A stretch of 64,000 nt of DNA from Melastoma dodecandrum (GCA_029817715.1 JARUPY010000602.1:2807501-2871500); one strand, 5' to 3'; shown: positions 11,720 to 22,363, numbered from the stretch's first letter. Numbers and translations: made by a program. The notes: generated by a model from the sequence alone, not told the origin.

Positions 11720-12919
11720 ATGGAGGATAACTTCCTCCCGCCTGGGTTCAGGTTCCATCCCACAGACGAGGAGCTCATCACTCATTACCTATCGAGGAAG
11801 GTCTCGGATGCCGGGTTCTCTCCGAAGGCCGTGGCCGATGTCGATCTCAACAAGTGCGAACCTTGGGATCTTCCAGGTACTGTATCAACCATCATGCCAT
11901 GGCTTTGTTGGAATTTATTTTACCGAAATATGCATTCGCACTGATGTTTCATCGCGTTTTGTCAGCGAAAGCGTCGATGGGGGAGAAAGAGTGGTATTTC
12001 TTCAGCTTGAGGGACAGGAAGTATCCGACGGGGCTAAGGACGAATAGGGCAACGGAGGCGGGGTACTGGAAGACAACGGGGAAGGACAAGGAGATACTGC
12101 GCTCTGGGATACTGGTGGGGATGAAGAAGACCCTCGTTTTCTACAGAGGGAGAGCTCCAAGAGGCCAGAAAACCAACTGGGTCATGCACGAATATAGGCT
12201 CGAGAGTAAGCACTCCATCAGGCACTCCAAGGTAACTAAATTTTAGCTTTTAATGTGCAGTGGAAGGCCTTGCACCTCGAAGACGAATGCTTGTTCAGTT
12301 TGCATTAGCGTTTTTATTTTGTGCACAGGAGGAATGGGTGATATGCAGAGTCTTTCAGAAGACGAACGTCGTCAAGAAACCGCAGCCCATGCCATCAGAC
12401 GAACAATCCCCCGACTCACCATGCCAAACTAACTCCGACCTCCACGATCAGATTGGAGACCTGGAGCATATGCCCAATCTGATCGATGGCAACCCAAATA
12501 TGCCCCCTGTCGGGTTTACTGACAACATCCCTACCCAAATCCACACCAGTCAAGACAATCACCCCCAAGCCCTCTTCCCTTCAAGCGACCTAAGCTGGAC
12601 TTCATATATCCGAGACCAAGCTGCCGCCATATCTCCACTGCTGACGTCAAGGTTGGCGGTCAATTCCTTCCTCCTCAAGGCACTTCAGATGAAGACGTAC
12701 CACCCTCAATTACCCTCAGGCAACGAGTACCCCTTAATCCCGAATGTTGCCTTCATTCCAAATCCACAATTCGGAGGCCAACATCTGGGGGTGTCAAACT
12801 TCCGTCACGGCTCGTTCCCGAGCTCGTCATCGGACGTAAACCTCGAGCAGCAACAACAGCAGCTACTGCAACAGGAGGAGCAACCATTTAGCTGGACTCC
12901 GTTTAGCGAAGACATGTAA
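11720..12919 (+). CDS. NAC-domain transcription factor, NAM/CUC-like
   Basis: Nuclear DNA-binding regulator. Three exons, 11720-11876, 11966-12231 and 12329-12919, join in frame to 337 residues, with introns at the positions usual for NAC genes. The NAC domain fills residues about 6-155: [93 protein letters not shown]. These motifs are closest to the NAM/CUC2/NAC100 group as I know it. The C-terminal half is a divergent Pro/Asn/Gln-rich activation region with a Gln run near the end and the terminal motif [11 protein letters not shown]. In the DNA-contact region the usual WKATGKDKEI reads [11 protein letters not shown] saw no obvious miR164 target site. The gene is intact. Confidence 0.93.
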
Positions 12920-13275
12920 CGTGGGAAATCCCCAAACCATTCATCCGTCGGAAGTTACTAACATTCTCCCCCTCCATCTTGGTAATAAAACAATGTTAGA
13001 AGAAATGTTACCCGAGGACAATCTTCATGTTAAAAAAACAAGGTCCTCCTTTTAGTTTGATATTTATGGAGTTTGTCTTTGCACGTACTCGTCATCTGTC
13101 CAAACCCAAATACTCCTTTCCTTTTGATGATATTGGTCTACATTCAAATTTTGCAAGTTCAAATAATGGGATGGACTAAATATTTTGTTTCAAGCTCAAT
13201 TTCTAGCTCATCTTATAGCCCTGTCTACTTGAAAGTTATCAATTATGAGAAAATTAGCTGCCTAGATTGACCCTA
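12920..13275. other. NAC 3' flank
   Basis: AT-rich, with a possible AATAAA signal about 65 bp after the stop (AATAAAACAATG near 12983). No further gene is seen. Confidence 0.4.
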
Positions 13276-13399
13276 GAGCCCTATAAATAGAGGCATCTAC
13301 AAACCATTTGGACACACCTCTCACACACAAAATTCTCTTATCTCTGTTATTCTCTTGAACCCCATTGGATTATAAAGAGAATCTAGTTATTTTTTTAAG

Positions 13400-13800
13400 A
13401 CCCCTCGGCGGGTGGTGCGGCGGCGAAGGCCCCTCGGCGGGTGACGCGACGGCGAAGGCCCCTCTAGCGGATTCTCCGAAGGCCCCTCTGCGGGTGGTGT
13501 GGTGAAGTCTTCTCGGCAGGTGGTGTGACGGCGAAGGCCCCTCTAGCGGGTTCTCCGAAGGTTCCTCTGCGGGTGGTGTGGCGAAGGCCTCTCGGCGGGT
13601 GATGCGGCGGTGAAGGCCCATCTTGCGGGTTTATCTCCATCCGAAGGCCCTTCTAGCGGGTATAGCTCCGAAGGGCCTCTCCTGCTGGTTTATCTCCGAA
13701 GGCCCCTCTTGCGGGTAAATCTCCGAAGGCCCCTCTTGCTGGTTATCTCCGAAGGCCCCAAAGCGGGTACATCTCCGAAGGCCCATCTTGCGGTTACATG
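13400..13800 (+). repeat. Degenerate minisatellite, unit about 20-40 bp
   Basis: Repeated CGAAGGCCCCTCT(T)GCGGGT cores are separated by short variable spacers (GGTGGTGCGGCGG early, TATCTC late). At least a dozen cores are visible. Spacing varies, so this is not a CRISPR array. Confidence 0.75.
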
Positions 13801-13959
13801 TCCTAGGAGTTATATCTTCCAGTGGTCATATTATACACACACCGATATTCTTCCCGAGCAATATTCTTGGATATTATATTATTTGACGACGGCTATATTC
13901 CTCTGTCGACAATACCACCCCGAAGTTCTGTTGAATCAAGCCTACAGGCCCTAACAATT

Positions 13960-14215
13960 TGATCAAGATATCAAAGCTTTGTCGGATCACGCCCAAAGGC
14001 CCCGACGACGAAACTCTGTTGGATCAAGTGCAAAGGCCTTGACGACTTCATCAAGATATCGAAGCTCTATTGGATCAAGCCTACAGGTCCCAATAATTTC
14101 ATCAAGATATCGAAGCTCTGCCGAATTACGCCCAATAGCCCCGACGACTTCATCAAGATCTCGAAGCTCTGCCGGATCACGCCCATAGGCCCCGACGACT
14201 TCGTTAATATTTCAT
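13960..14215 (+). repeat. Tandem array, 51-bp unit
   Basis: The string TCAAGATATCGAAGCTCT recurs at 14051, 14102 and 14153 (last copy TCAAGATCTCG), a 51-bp period. A shortened, more diverged unit lies before it from about 13962. Confidence 0.8.
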
Positions 14216-14260
14216 CCCGAAGTTCCGCTGAAATTCTGCCAGAGCTCAGGCTCACCATCT

Positions 14261-15159
14261 ACAACTGTTATTTTTCGAAGATCAAATCAAAGGACTCACA
14301 TGTTTCGTCCGTGACTAGAGATTTAACCCACTGCATTTTTCATACGACAATTTGTACGCTTATATTTCTCTGCGAGGTTTTAGTGTTCTTGAACTTTTAA
14401 ATGTAAATTTTGTACTTGTTACGTTGCTATACGTTCATGGCAGTCTTCTATAAATAGAGAAACGAACATTCCGGCTGGCGTTATACTTTCTTTTCTTTTT
14501 GTTAGATTAATTACTGGTGAGATGCATCTGGTGTGAGCGCTTTCCACTCTGAGATTAACAAAATTAAATTACTGCCATGTAGTGGGATTAAATAATAAAC
14601 CCAGATGTGGTAATTTCACCACCATACAAATCAAATACTAATATTTTATTATCTCCCCTACAAACCCGACAACAAAATCAGATCCCCATCAACACGTACA
14701 GTCCCATATTATAACTGTTTTCCCTATAATTAATCTTGACTGTCCACCTCAATTTCTCCCCTCAATCAAGCCTACAAGGAATTCCAGAAATAAAAAAGTG
14801 AAAAAGCCCAATTGTCATTATCGTTTACAAAATAAAACCCAGATGCCCATTTTTTGAAATTACATTAAAGAAAAAAGAGAAAAATGAGATGTCCACATTG
14901 TCATTGCTCCATTTGTCCTCCAACTCAACCCCATTTGCTCTGCTATTTATATCCCATTCCTTCCCTCTCCACCAACCACCATTTTTGCGCAAACCCCAAA
15001 TCTCACCACCAACAACATCCTAACCATGCCAAAAAGCTCACCCTAATCGAATTACCCGAAAAAACCTTTTTTACATAGTTTTACAGATTCTGTTGCATCC
15101 CGATATAGCCACGATCAAGTTTTTCTTTTTTTTGTGATCATTGCGTTTCTTGTCCGGCA
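14261..15159. other. Intergenic DNA and VQ-gene promoter region
   Basis: AT-rich, without recognised genes. A second TATA-like CTATAAATAGAG lies near 14450 with no gene assigned to it. The last 200 bp (CT-rich) look like the promoter and 5' UTR of the VQ gene. Confidence 0.4.
14942..14951 (+). promoter_or_regulatory. Candidate TATA box of VQ gene
   Basis: CTATTTATAT is followed by a pyrimidine-rich stretch and an ATG-poor leader of about 180 bp before the start codon at 15160. Confidence 0.45.
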
Positions 15160-15855
15160 ATGAGCCCTTCTCAATTCTATTTCGATGGAGACGATGCGCG
15201 GAATGCCGACAACGATGCCACGGTTGGTGGGCCCACGTATCCCCCACCTTTGGGGGTCAGCAAGGGGTCGCATTGCATTAAGAAATCGTCATCGTTGCTC
15301 TCTAGTGGTGTCGGGAGGAATGGAGGCGATCGGGGTCGACCTCATGGTAATCGTAATAGTGGAGGTAGCAATGGGAAGGCAGGCCAACATCACCATCCGG
15401 TAATAATCTACACGCATTCGCCCAAGGTCATCCAGACGCATCCCCGGGATTTCATGGCGTTGGTCCAGAAGCTGACAGGGATGTCCCAATCGGAGGAGGA
15501 AGACGTGGGAGCCTCCACCCTAAAGGCGAAAATGGAGGATCATGATCCGGATGTGAATAGGAGCGCTGCCGGTAGGCACGGTGGGGGAAGCGAGGACACG
15601 GACGCGTCGTCGGTGTTGACGGAGGAGCACGGGGTGGCCGATCACGGGCAAGTCAATTCGTGTTTCATGCCTCCGGCCTTGGATCGGCCGGCCAACGTCA
15701 GTCTCAACGTTCCTTTTTACGTGTCAAATAAGTCGGATATCTTGTTGTCGAACAATCAGCCTGTTCATTACAACCTAGGTGATCCGACTTTGTTCAACTT
15801 CATTCCGAATAACAATGCTAGAAACACGTTAACATACCCTGATTTTCGAAGTTAG
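15160..15855 (+). CDS. VQ-motif-containing protein, intronless
   Basis: A 231-residue protein in one exon. The core is PRDFMALVQKLTGM at residues about 98-111, which fits the FxxxVQxLTG motif of plant VQ proteins. The preceding HPVIIYTHSPKVIQTHP is the conserved run before the motif in the MKS1/VQ8/VQ20-like group. VQ proteins are small nuclear cofactors that bind WRKY factors and are often MAP-kinase substrates. The rest is low-complexity Gly/Asn/His and Ser/Asp sequence, as is usual for the family. Lack of introns also fits. The start at 15160 gives the full conserved part. No damage is seen. Confidence 0.9.
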   Translation: MSPSQFYFDGDDARNADNDATVGGPTYPPPLGVSKGSHCIKKSSSLLSSGVGRNGGDRGRPHGNRNSGGSNGKAGQHHHPVIIYTHSPKVIQTHPRDFMALVQKLTGMSQSEEEDVGASTLKAKMEDHDPDVNRSAAGRHGGGSEDTDASSVLTEEHGVADHGQVNSCFMPPALDRPANVSLNVPFYVSNKSDILLSNNQPVHYNLGDPTLFNFIPNNNARNTLTYPDFRS

Positions 15856-16840
15856 GATAAAATGAGATCTGGGGATTTTTGGATTATTGACTTAGATCTT
15901 CGAAAGTGATTCATTTTATTTCTACGTGCTTTTGTGTTGTTTGCTCCATGCAAAAATAAAAGCATTTTGCTTTGAAAGAAAGTCGTTTTCTTGGTGGCTG
16001 AAATAAAGCCTTGTGTATATATTAAAAAAAAAGAAATAGTTTCGGCTCGTATTCTTTTTCTTAGCAATTACCGTTAATTTCTTTGTAATCATTAATAAAT
16101 TTGAAATCCATATGAAATCAACATAAGCTAGTATATACATAAAAAAATTAATCCAACGAAATTTCTAAATCACATAATAAAAATAACAATAATAATACTA
16201 TTTATAATTCGAGATGAATTAAATTTCATCTTATAACGTGATTTTATACCCTTTTCTATTAGAAAGAAAGGACAAAAAATTTATGTTCATTAACTAGAGC
16301 CGATGTTATTAAATAAAAAAGTAAACATAATATGAAGGGGGTTCTGTATAAAATAATTGAACAAGAAGGAAATTGTGTGAGCATAACGTAGTATCAACTA
16401 CCTTAAAATGGTGGAAAACTTTTGTAAAACTGTTGCTCATATCAAGGAGGAATATTTAGTGTTTCGGATGCGAAAATAATTTTAATTTCTTGATTCCTTT
16501 TTTACTCTCTTAAAGACTGAATGACTGACTCTTTAGTTTAATAACCCTATTCAATTCTCGTTTAAATCTATTTCCGTTATTCAACGTTCAAATCACATTA
16601 TCATAGATTATATTATATTCATTAAATGCTCCTTGTCTGTAATTTATTCCAAGTAGGCGAGAAATGTTCCTTTTTACTGTAGTTAACAAAACTATTTTGC
16701 CTTTTACGGTTGCGAGTTTCAAAATTACCGTTTTATGGCAGTTTCTTTTCTAACACTTTTCTTACCCTAAAATTATCCCGAAATTTTTCTAATTTTGTAA
16801 TTTAGTTCCTCAAGACAAAATTATCAAATTTTTCTTAAGC
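15856..16840. other. AT-rich intergenic DNA
   Basis: No gene is recognised. The VQ 3' UTR probably occupies the first 200 bp. The part next to 16841 could be additional pararetrovirus leader, but it has no readable frame. Confidence 0.4.
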
Positions 16841-16853
16841 GGCTCTGATACCA
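16841..16853 (-). promoter_or_regulatory. tRNA-Met primer binding site of pararetrovirus
   Basis: The minus strand reads TGGTATCAGAGCC. In caulimovirids this site marks position 1 of the circular genome. Here it lies at the 3' end of the reading frames, as expected for a linearised, terminally redundant copy. Confidence 0.65.
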
Positions 16854-16947
16854 ATTAAACAGACTGAAAAACTAGCTTAGCCAATTAACTCTCCAAGAGT
16901 TAAATATCTGCATGCTAGATATTCTTCAGCAATGCCAGGAATCGAAC

Positions 16948-17256
16948 TTAAGAAGATTTTCCTAATTGTCTTTGTCGTCGGCGTTCCACCAATCTCAAAT
17001 ATTCATTTGAATATTTTGAACTAGCCGTAAATCCTAAATTGGACTTACCTTCAAGGAAATATTCCTCAAATTCACTCTGTACTAGAGTCAGTTCTTCTAA
17101 TTTCTTAGAATAACTTTCTACCAGCTTGGATAACTGCGTTATTTGTGCCGATAGAATTTCTAAACGATCTACTACAGTATTGAGAAGACCGGTAGTAGAA
17201 TCCTTGCCCACACCGTGATCCAAATGGAATAATTCAGGATTTGGACAGTTAATCAT
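16948..17256 (-). CDS. Short coiled-coil frame in the pararetrovirus leader region
   Basis: 102 residues with a strong heptad-like middle (LEILSAQITQLSKLVESYSKKLEEL) and a basic C-terminus (ERRRQRQLGKSS). Small coiled-coil, basic-ended proteins are known as virion-associated proteins in this virus family. The resemblance is general and the assignment is a guess. Confidence 0.35.
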   Translation of the reverse strand: MINCPNPELFHLDHGVGKDSTTGLLNTVVDRLEILSAQITQLSKLVESYSKKLEELTLVQSEFEEYFLEGKSNLGFTASSKYSNEYLRLVERRRQRQLGKSS

Positions 17257-17502
17257 AAGAATGACTCGTGCACTTGCACCACTTCAATTAAGTTTTTCTT
17301 AATTAAAATCTTCTCTCGAGATAGAAACATAAACAACTTAAAATAAGATGCTTATCATACCTTACTTAATTGGATAGCTCCGAGGGTTCACCAAGCTTCC
17401 GCAACTTTGGAAATCCAAGAGTTACTCACTTCTCAAGGTTGAGAATTCTGTGAGATGGAGATGCTCTTCTGTGTCATTCCGAATGCCCTTACCTTGAGGG
17501 TC

Positions 17503-17509
17503 TTATATA
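17503..17509 (-). promoter_or_regulatory. TATA box, candidate pregenomic RNA promoter
   Basis: The minus strand reads CTATATAAGACC (17510 downward), located after the last large frame and about 650 bp before the tRNA-Met site. Caulimovirids place the pregenomic (35S-type) promoter in this position. Confidence 0.5.
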
Positions 17510-18064
17510 GACACTCCTCCTCCTAAACAAGGTTTAGTCTCAAGGACTTTTCCTCCAAGGTTTCGATTCGTAAATCTAACCTTAAGTTAGTCTTAACCAG
17601 TTCTGATTAATTCTAACCACTCTTGATTCCTTAAGGTATTCTTTGGAGAACGATCAAAGAATTTTGACTCAGAGAAATGTGAGAGAAAATTCTCTATTCA
17701 GATCGCCTCCCCAAATGAGGTAGAGGGTTGTGAAATATATACACAAGAAACTGGTGCCTATGCACTATTTGCCAGCTCAAAAGTAAAATAATTTACTTTA
17801 TCAAAAACATACAAAGCTAGCTAGAAACAAAGTTGTCTAATCTATCTTTATACAACTTTCTTCTCCCGTCTGCATCATTGCTTTGTTGCGGGAGATTCCT
17901 TCTTCTTTGGCGTTTGATGTCTCGCCAATTCCCTCAGAGAGTCCTCGTCCTTCAAAATTTTGTCGGGCTCTCTCTTCATTTTGCTCAAATCGCTGAGCTA
18001 AGGATTTGTCGGTGTAGTCAGCGATTTTTCTCCAGACTTCAAATGTGTCTGTCCGGAGGCATAA

Positions 18065-18502
18065 CTAAGAGTTTTCTCTCTTCCAGAAACTATCCAGAAG
18101 ATCTAAAACTCTTTCCCATCCTTGCTCCCCTGCTTGCTCATTTGCATAACTTAGATAGGAACGGAGGATCGTAACGGTTGTCATCCCGTCACCTAGCACG
18201 TAATACAATTCCTTACGGGCGAATACATGCTCCAACACATCCTTCAAGAACTCAACTTTTATGGCTTTTCTCACAGTTTTGTCTTTGTAATATTTTCGCC
18301 GTAAACCTTTATGATCAAGGTCCTGTCGTTGAGGCTCTATCAGATGCCTACTCTCACTAGGATGGATGTCCCAGACTTGCCTGTTGGGAAGAATTACTTT
18401 CCCAAACTTTTCATGTTCTTCCTCTTCCAACATAGTGCTAGTGATCAATGCCGTGACATATTTTGGTCCATATCCAAGGCATCCGAGTATAAACTTTACC
18501 AA
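18065..18502 (-). CDS. Unassigned frame of pararetrovirus
   Basis: A 145-residue open frame downstream of the acidic frame, separated by about 185 bp with stops. It includes CLGYGPKYVTALITSTML and many charged residues. No domain is recognised. It may be the C-terminal part of the same protein as 18688-19236. Confidence 0.35.
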   Translation of the reverse strand: MVKFILGCLGYGPKYVTALITSTMLEEEEHEKFGKVILPNRQVWDIHPSESRHLIEPQRQDLDHKGLRRKYYKDKTVRKAIKVEFLKDVLEHVFARKELYYVLGDGMTTVTILRSYLSYANEQAGEQGWERVLDLLDSFWKRENS

Positions 18503-18687
18503 ATGAGGAAGTGGTTCTATCTGTTCTGGTTCTTATCTGTCAATATCCAGAATGTCGACAAAACCTGCATACAAATATGGTAAAGCTACTCCCACCATTC
18601 CTGAATTAATTCTCAGGGACGGCCACTTCTCCGATATCCAGTACAGATAAGGACGAAGTACAGAGTTTTCCTCAAGTGGGAATTCTC

Positions 18688-19236
18688 TCAATTCACTACT
18701 ACCTTTGGGGTCTCAAAATCTTTAACTTCATATGGTATTATGGACGTAGTTGTAGTGAGAATCTGCTGCCTTTCCCTCATGGTCTTAGACAGTTCTTCTC
18801 CATCCGAAGCCTTATACAACACCTTAGACTCCAGATCTTTGATGTACTCTATCGCCTTTGCTGCAAAAAACTCAATCTGGCGTTGAAAATTGTTTTTAAT
18901 GCCACCCATGGGTCCTCCACAAACAATAGTTGCATCCCAAGATAGGGATCCATCTTTGAAAGAGTCTAAATCAAAATACCAAGATCCATCTAGATCTTCA
19001 CGATTTTTATCATCGTGAGCTTGCTCACCAGGTTCTCTAACCGAACCTCCTTCATGAATTACTTCATCAAGGTTCTCCTGAGTTTTAGGATTACCTTCTT
19101 CGAGTGTGGATGGTATTTCGTAGTTGAAATACTCGTCATATTCCATTTCTATCGCGTCATCAAGTTCTTCCTTCTGAAGCGGCTCACCTATGAAGGCTTT
19201 GAATTTTGCCTCCTCCTCAGTATACTCAGTCTCCAT
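18688..19236 (-). CDS. Unassigned acidic frame of pararetrovirus
   Basis: A 182-residue open frame begins three bases after the stop of the zinc-knuckle frame. It has an acidic first half (EEELDDAIEMEYDEYF) and a second half with WDATIVCGGPMGGIKNNFQ. The two could be one protein interrupted by a stop. The position after RNase H is where caulimovirids carry the translation transactivator, but I see no clear transactivator motif. Confidence 0.4.
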   Translation of the reverse strand: METEYTEEEAKFKAFIGEPLQKEELDDAIEMEYDEYFNYEIPSTLEEGNPKTQENLDEVIHEGGSVREPGEQAHDDKNREDLDGSWYFDLDSFKDGSLSWDATIVCGGPMGGIKNNFQRQIEFFAAKAIEYIKDLESKVLYKASDGEELSKTMRERQQILTTTTSIIPYEVKDFETPKVVVN

Positions 19237-19239
19237 TTG

Positions 19240-19914
19240 CTATTTCTCCTCCTTTCGACTTTGTAATAAAGCCTTATAGGATTTGACAACTTGATTTATG
19301 ATGATTTTCTGCTCTTTGGCCAGGAGATTATGACAGTTTTCAAATTGTTCCGTGGTTAACGGGTACCACCAAGGTTCTTCAACCTTTCCATCCTTCTCAG
19401 GACCAGAAGATATAAGCTGTTTTGCTTTTCTCCTCTTTTTGGTTTTTCCTTGGGAATCCGCCTGAGCTTCTTCCTTCGGATCTACCATCTTCGCCTTTCC
19501 TTTAGAATTGGTCATAACTTTTTCTTTGGGTTCAGCCATTCCCTTTTGGGAATTAACTTTCGTTTTTCCTTTAGAGTTAGCCGAAGCTTTCTCCTTTGGA
19601 TCAACCATCTCCTTACGGAGATCTGTCTTCGCTTTTCTCATGGAGTTGATAACTATCTTCTCCTTGAGAATAGCCACTCCCTTCTGGGAATTCGCAGTTT
19701 TTGGCTTACTTGGACATTCGAAGGATCTATGTCCAGGTCGCTTACACTGCCAGCAAAGAGCTGATTTCGTTCCTGAATTGGAACCAGCATCACTATGCTC
19801 ACCCTCTTTCTTATTAGGACATACCTTTTTGGTGTGTCCCTCATGCTTGCATCCCCAGCAAATCTTCCTCTTCGTGGCTAGATCCATCTGCAAGTTCTCT
19901 AGAGAGAGAATCAT
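19240..19914 (-). CDS. Double zinc-knuckle, Lys-rich repeat protein frame after RNase H (unknown)
   Basis: An open frame of 224 residues overlaps the end of RNase H. Two CCHC knuckles lie near the N-terminus (CWGCKHEGHTKKVC and CWQCKRPGHRSFEC). They are followed by several degenerate repeats of about 20-25 residues built on K(V/M)DPKEKA.ANSKGKTK, and a C-terminal part with WWYPLTTEQFENCHNLL. Nucleic-acid binding is inferred from the knuckles and basic repeats. It is unusually intact compared with the decayed regions before it. I do not recognise the family. Confidence 0.5.
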   Translation of the reverse strand: MILSLENLQMDLATKRKICWGCKHEGHTKKVCPNKKEGEHSDAGSNSGTKSALCWQCKRPGHRSFECPSKPKTANSQKGVAILKEKIVINSMRKAKTDLRKEMVDPKEKASANSKGKTKVNSQKGMAEPKEKVMTNSKGKAKMVDPKEEAQADSQGKTKKRRKAKQLISSGPEKDGKVEEPWWYPLTTEQFENCHNLLAKEQKIIINQVVKSYKALLQSRKEEK

Positions 19915-20250
19915 CTATTATGTTTTTATTTGAAGATATGTATTCGACATCGAATTTATAATAGCTAAACCATTCCTGCAACCTCAAAAGTCTAGTCTGC
20001 CTAGTCTCTTTGAGGTTCAGACTCATAAACCTTTTTACATAGGCTGAGTCAGAACGCACTAAAAATTTCTTTGGTGCCAAAAAGATGTAAAAGCTTTTAT
20101 TCCATTTTTTAAAACCAATACCTCTTTTTCGTGTATCGGGGTATCGGAGTTCGTACCCCTTGAAACTACCCGACCAATACTTATAAACGGGTTCGGGCTT
20201 TCTTCCTTTAATTTTAAGGACAGCCCCCCAAAACTCGTTAGAAACATCAA
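19841..20250 (-). pseudogene. RNase H of pararetrovirus
   Basis: Readable parts include DVSNEFWGAVL near 20230-20262, KKFLVRSDSAYVKRF near 20050, and the end motif NIIDDSLSREL near 19920. This is the layout of caulimovirid RNase H following reverse transcriptase. A frame change lies between 20059 and 20250. No integrase follows. Confidence 0.75.
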
Positions 20251-20289
20251 TTTTCAGGACTAGCTCATCTTTATCAGATGGTAAAGAGA

Positions 20290-21133
20290 GTTAAGGTAAA
20301 TTTTTAACCTTTCTCTTAATACTCTGAATAGCATGAGTATCATCATCTTCCCATAGCCAAAGATTCACAGAAGATGTCTCCTTTGAAATCCTCCCTAAAT
20401 CTTGGGAAAGATCTTTCACAAACTTCCTAGCATAGTTAACAAATCCACAAAATCTCTAGACTTGTTTTCTATCTTCAAGTCTGTCAGGAAATTCGACAAT
20501 TTTCTCTACAATATGATTTTGTAATTTAATTTTTTCTTTTTCGATCTCCCTGCCAAGAAAATTAACCGATTCCTTAAATCATTCTATCTTTCTTTCTGAT
20601 ACAATCATGCACTCCTGTCGGAAGACATCAGTCACCTTATCAAGGTGCCTCATGTGATCGTCTTCAGTCTGATTGTAGACTAACACATCGTCTATGTAGA
20701 CCGCACAAAATTTTCGGATCTGCTTGAAAGCAATATCTATTTTGCGCTGAAATACTCATGGAGCATTCTTCAGGCCGAACGGCATCACCAGCCATTCAAA
20801 CATTCCCTGTGGAGCATTAAAAGCAGTTAGAGGAGCCGAATCTTCTTCCATCTTGACTTGCCGGTAACCACTTTTCAAGTCAAATTTAGAAAAGAATTTT
20901 GGTTGGCTCAAACTAACCCTATCAATTAAATCTCCTGTAGTAAGAATCTTATAGCCATCATCTTTAGTAGCTTTGTTAAGCTGACGATAGTCTATAGCCA
21001 TTCGTGCTTTTCCCCGCACCTGCTCGGCATGATTTATTACCATAAAGGCAAGACTAGAATGCGGACTGTAGCTATCCCTAATCAAGCCTTTTCCAAACAA
21101 CTCAGGAATTTGTTTCTCAAATTCCTCAACCAT
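20290..21133 (-). pseudogene. Reverse transcriptase of pararetrovirus
   Basis: The open part 20756-21133 has KARMAIDYRQLNKATK, FFSKFDLKSGYRQVKM and FEWLVMPFGLKNAP, all classic reverse transcriptase blocks. After an in-frame stop near 20755 the catalytic YIDDVLVY is readable at about 20674-20704. The thumb/connection region continues to about 20290 with two further stops. The overall type is Ty3/Caulimoviridae. Confidence 0.85.
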
Positions 21134-21184
21134 CTCAGTTGTGTATGTAATGTTTCTGGCTCTTATAATGGTTCCGGGATCTTT

Positions 21185-22330
21185 TTATTCGAGTATGGCC
21201 TTTAGGCTATTCCGACTCCACAATTTTGATGGATCTTCACTAAAATTGTCGGCAAGTTTTACAAGGAACTTATCCCATTTTGTCCCTGTCAAATTTACTG
21301 CCCTACACACTTCTTGTTTAGGAAACAAATCGTCATACCAGTTAGAACTCCTGGTATCTGCTGGAGAAATTAGGGTTTGCACCCATAAGTTGTTTTCTTC
21401 CAACCGTATATTACCACGCTGAGATCGCACTCTGAAAGCCCTTTCACACGGTGAACTACCACAATATTCTGTCCGTTTTACCGGATATAACCCAAATTTT
21501 AGTCTTAACTTAGGTTCTTGTAGAATACTGATCTTTACACCACCTATGGAAACATGATGGATATCCTGCACAAAAGGTAAATTTTCCTTTTGTCCCTTTA
21601 GAAAAGCATTACCAAGAATGATATTTGCCTCCAATAAAGGATGGGCCAGGATCTCTTTAATGATGAATTTTTGTCCACCAATAAAGACAGGCACATTATT
21701 GGCCTGATGGCTAACAATTGTTGTCATCCCATCAACATTCACCATATGGATGGGTTTTTACAGTGGTTTCCACCACTCATCTGGTAGCGCATTGAGTCAT
21801 GCACAACTTATGCTACACCCAGCGTCTATCAAAGTATCTAGAGAATACTCATAGTATCCAGGGAATTTGAAACTTAGAGCTATATATGTGCTCAAGTCTT
21901 CTTTCCTGACACTAAATCCAATGTTTCTGGGCACTTTTTGGGATGATTCTATCATCCTCCAGATCTCGTCTACTGATATAGACCTCTGCTCGGCTATTTG
22001 TTCAATAACCTTACAAACTTCATGAATATTGGATAAAGAGTTATCTGGATAGGTAACTCTCATCATCCTTATTGATTCCTCTCTCGGTTGATCTACTGGA
22101 TCTTCATAGACTGGTAACGATACCTGTCTATATCTTATGATTCTACCTGTATATTGAGACGGGCTTCTCGAATCTAGAGAACGTCGAGACATTTCCTCAA
22201 CTAGTGGGGGCACAGATGCTTCTGCTAGTCGAGACATGATTATGTCATCTCCCACATCACTAGCTCTAGAAGAAACTTCAGAGAGTGTATGAGTTCTTGG
22301 CTCTCTCAGGATTGGCATCCTCATAGGCAA
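21185..22330 (-). pseudogene. Linker and aspartic-protease region of pararetrovirus
   Basis: There are two open parts. The part 21797-22330 ends with TLIDAGCSISCA, an aspartic-protease-type active-site strand in which the usual Ser or Thr after Asp is Ala. The part 21185-21745 continues with ILAHPLLEANIILGNAFL, which resembles the second half of a retroviral-type protease fold (ILGN..L), and then leads to reverse transcriptase. A stop separates the parts. The altered active site fits loss of function. Confidence 0.6.
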
Positions 22331-22363
22331 ATGCCTGTCAGCTTTATCACTACCTCGAGATGG

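Larger units (their letters stand above)
13276..14260 (+). repeat. Possible decayed LTR or retroelement fragment with tandem arrays
   Basis: A TATA-like CCTATAAATAGAGGC near 13280 is followed by about 100 bp of unique DNA and then two GC-rich tandem arrays. The young Gypsy LTRs at 37 and 49 kb also combine a TATA box with gaaggcc-containing tandem repeats, so an LTR origin is suspected. I could not find matching ends, a target duplication or coding remnants. Confidence 0.35.

Noticed and set aside
13400..14215. CRISPR-like look of the tandem arrays
   Set aside because: Units are adjacent or irregularly spaced without unique equal-length spacers, and this is a plant genome.
16841..16853. Initiator-Met primer site taken as proof of an LTR retrotransposon on minus at 17-25 kb
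   Set aside because: No paired LTRs or integrase were found around the frames, and the movement-protein-like region points to a pararetrovirus.
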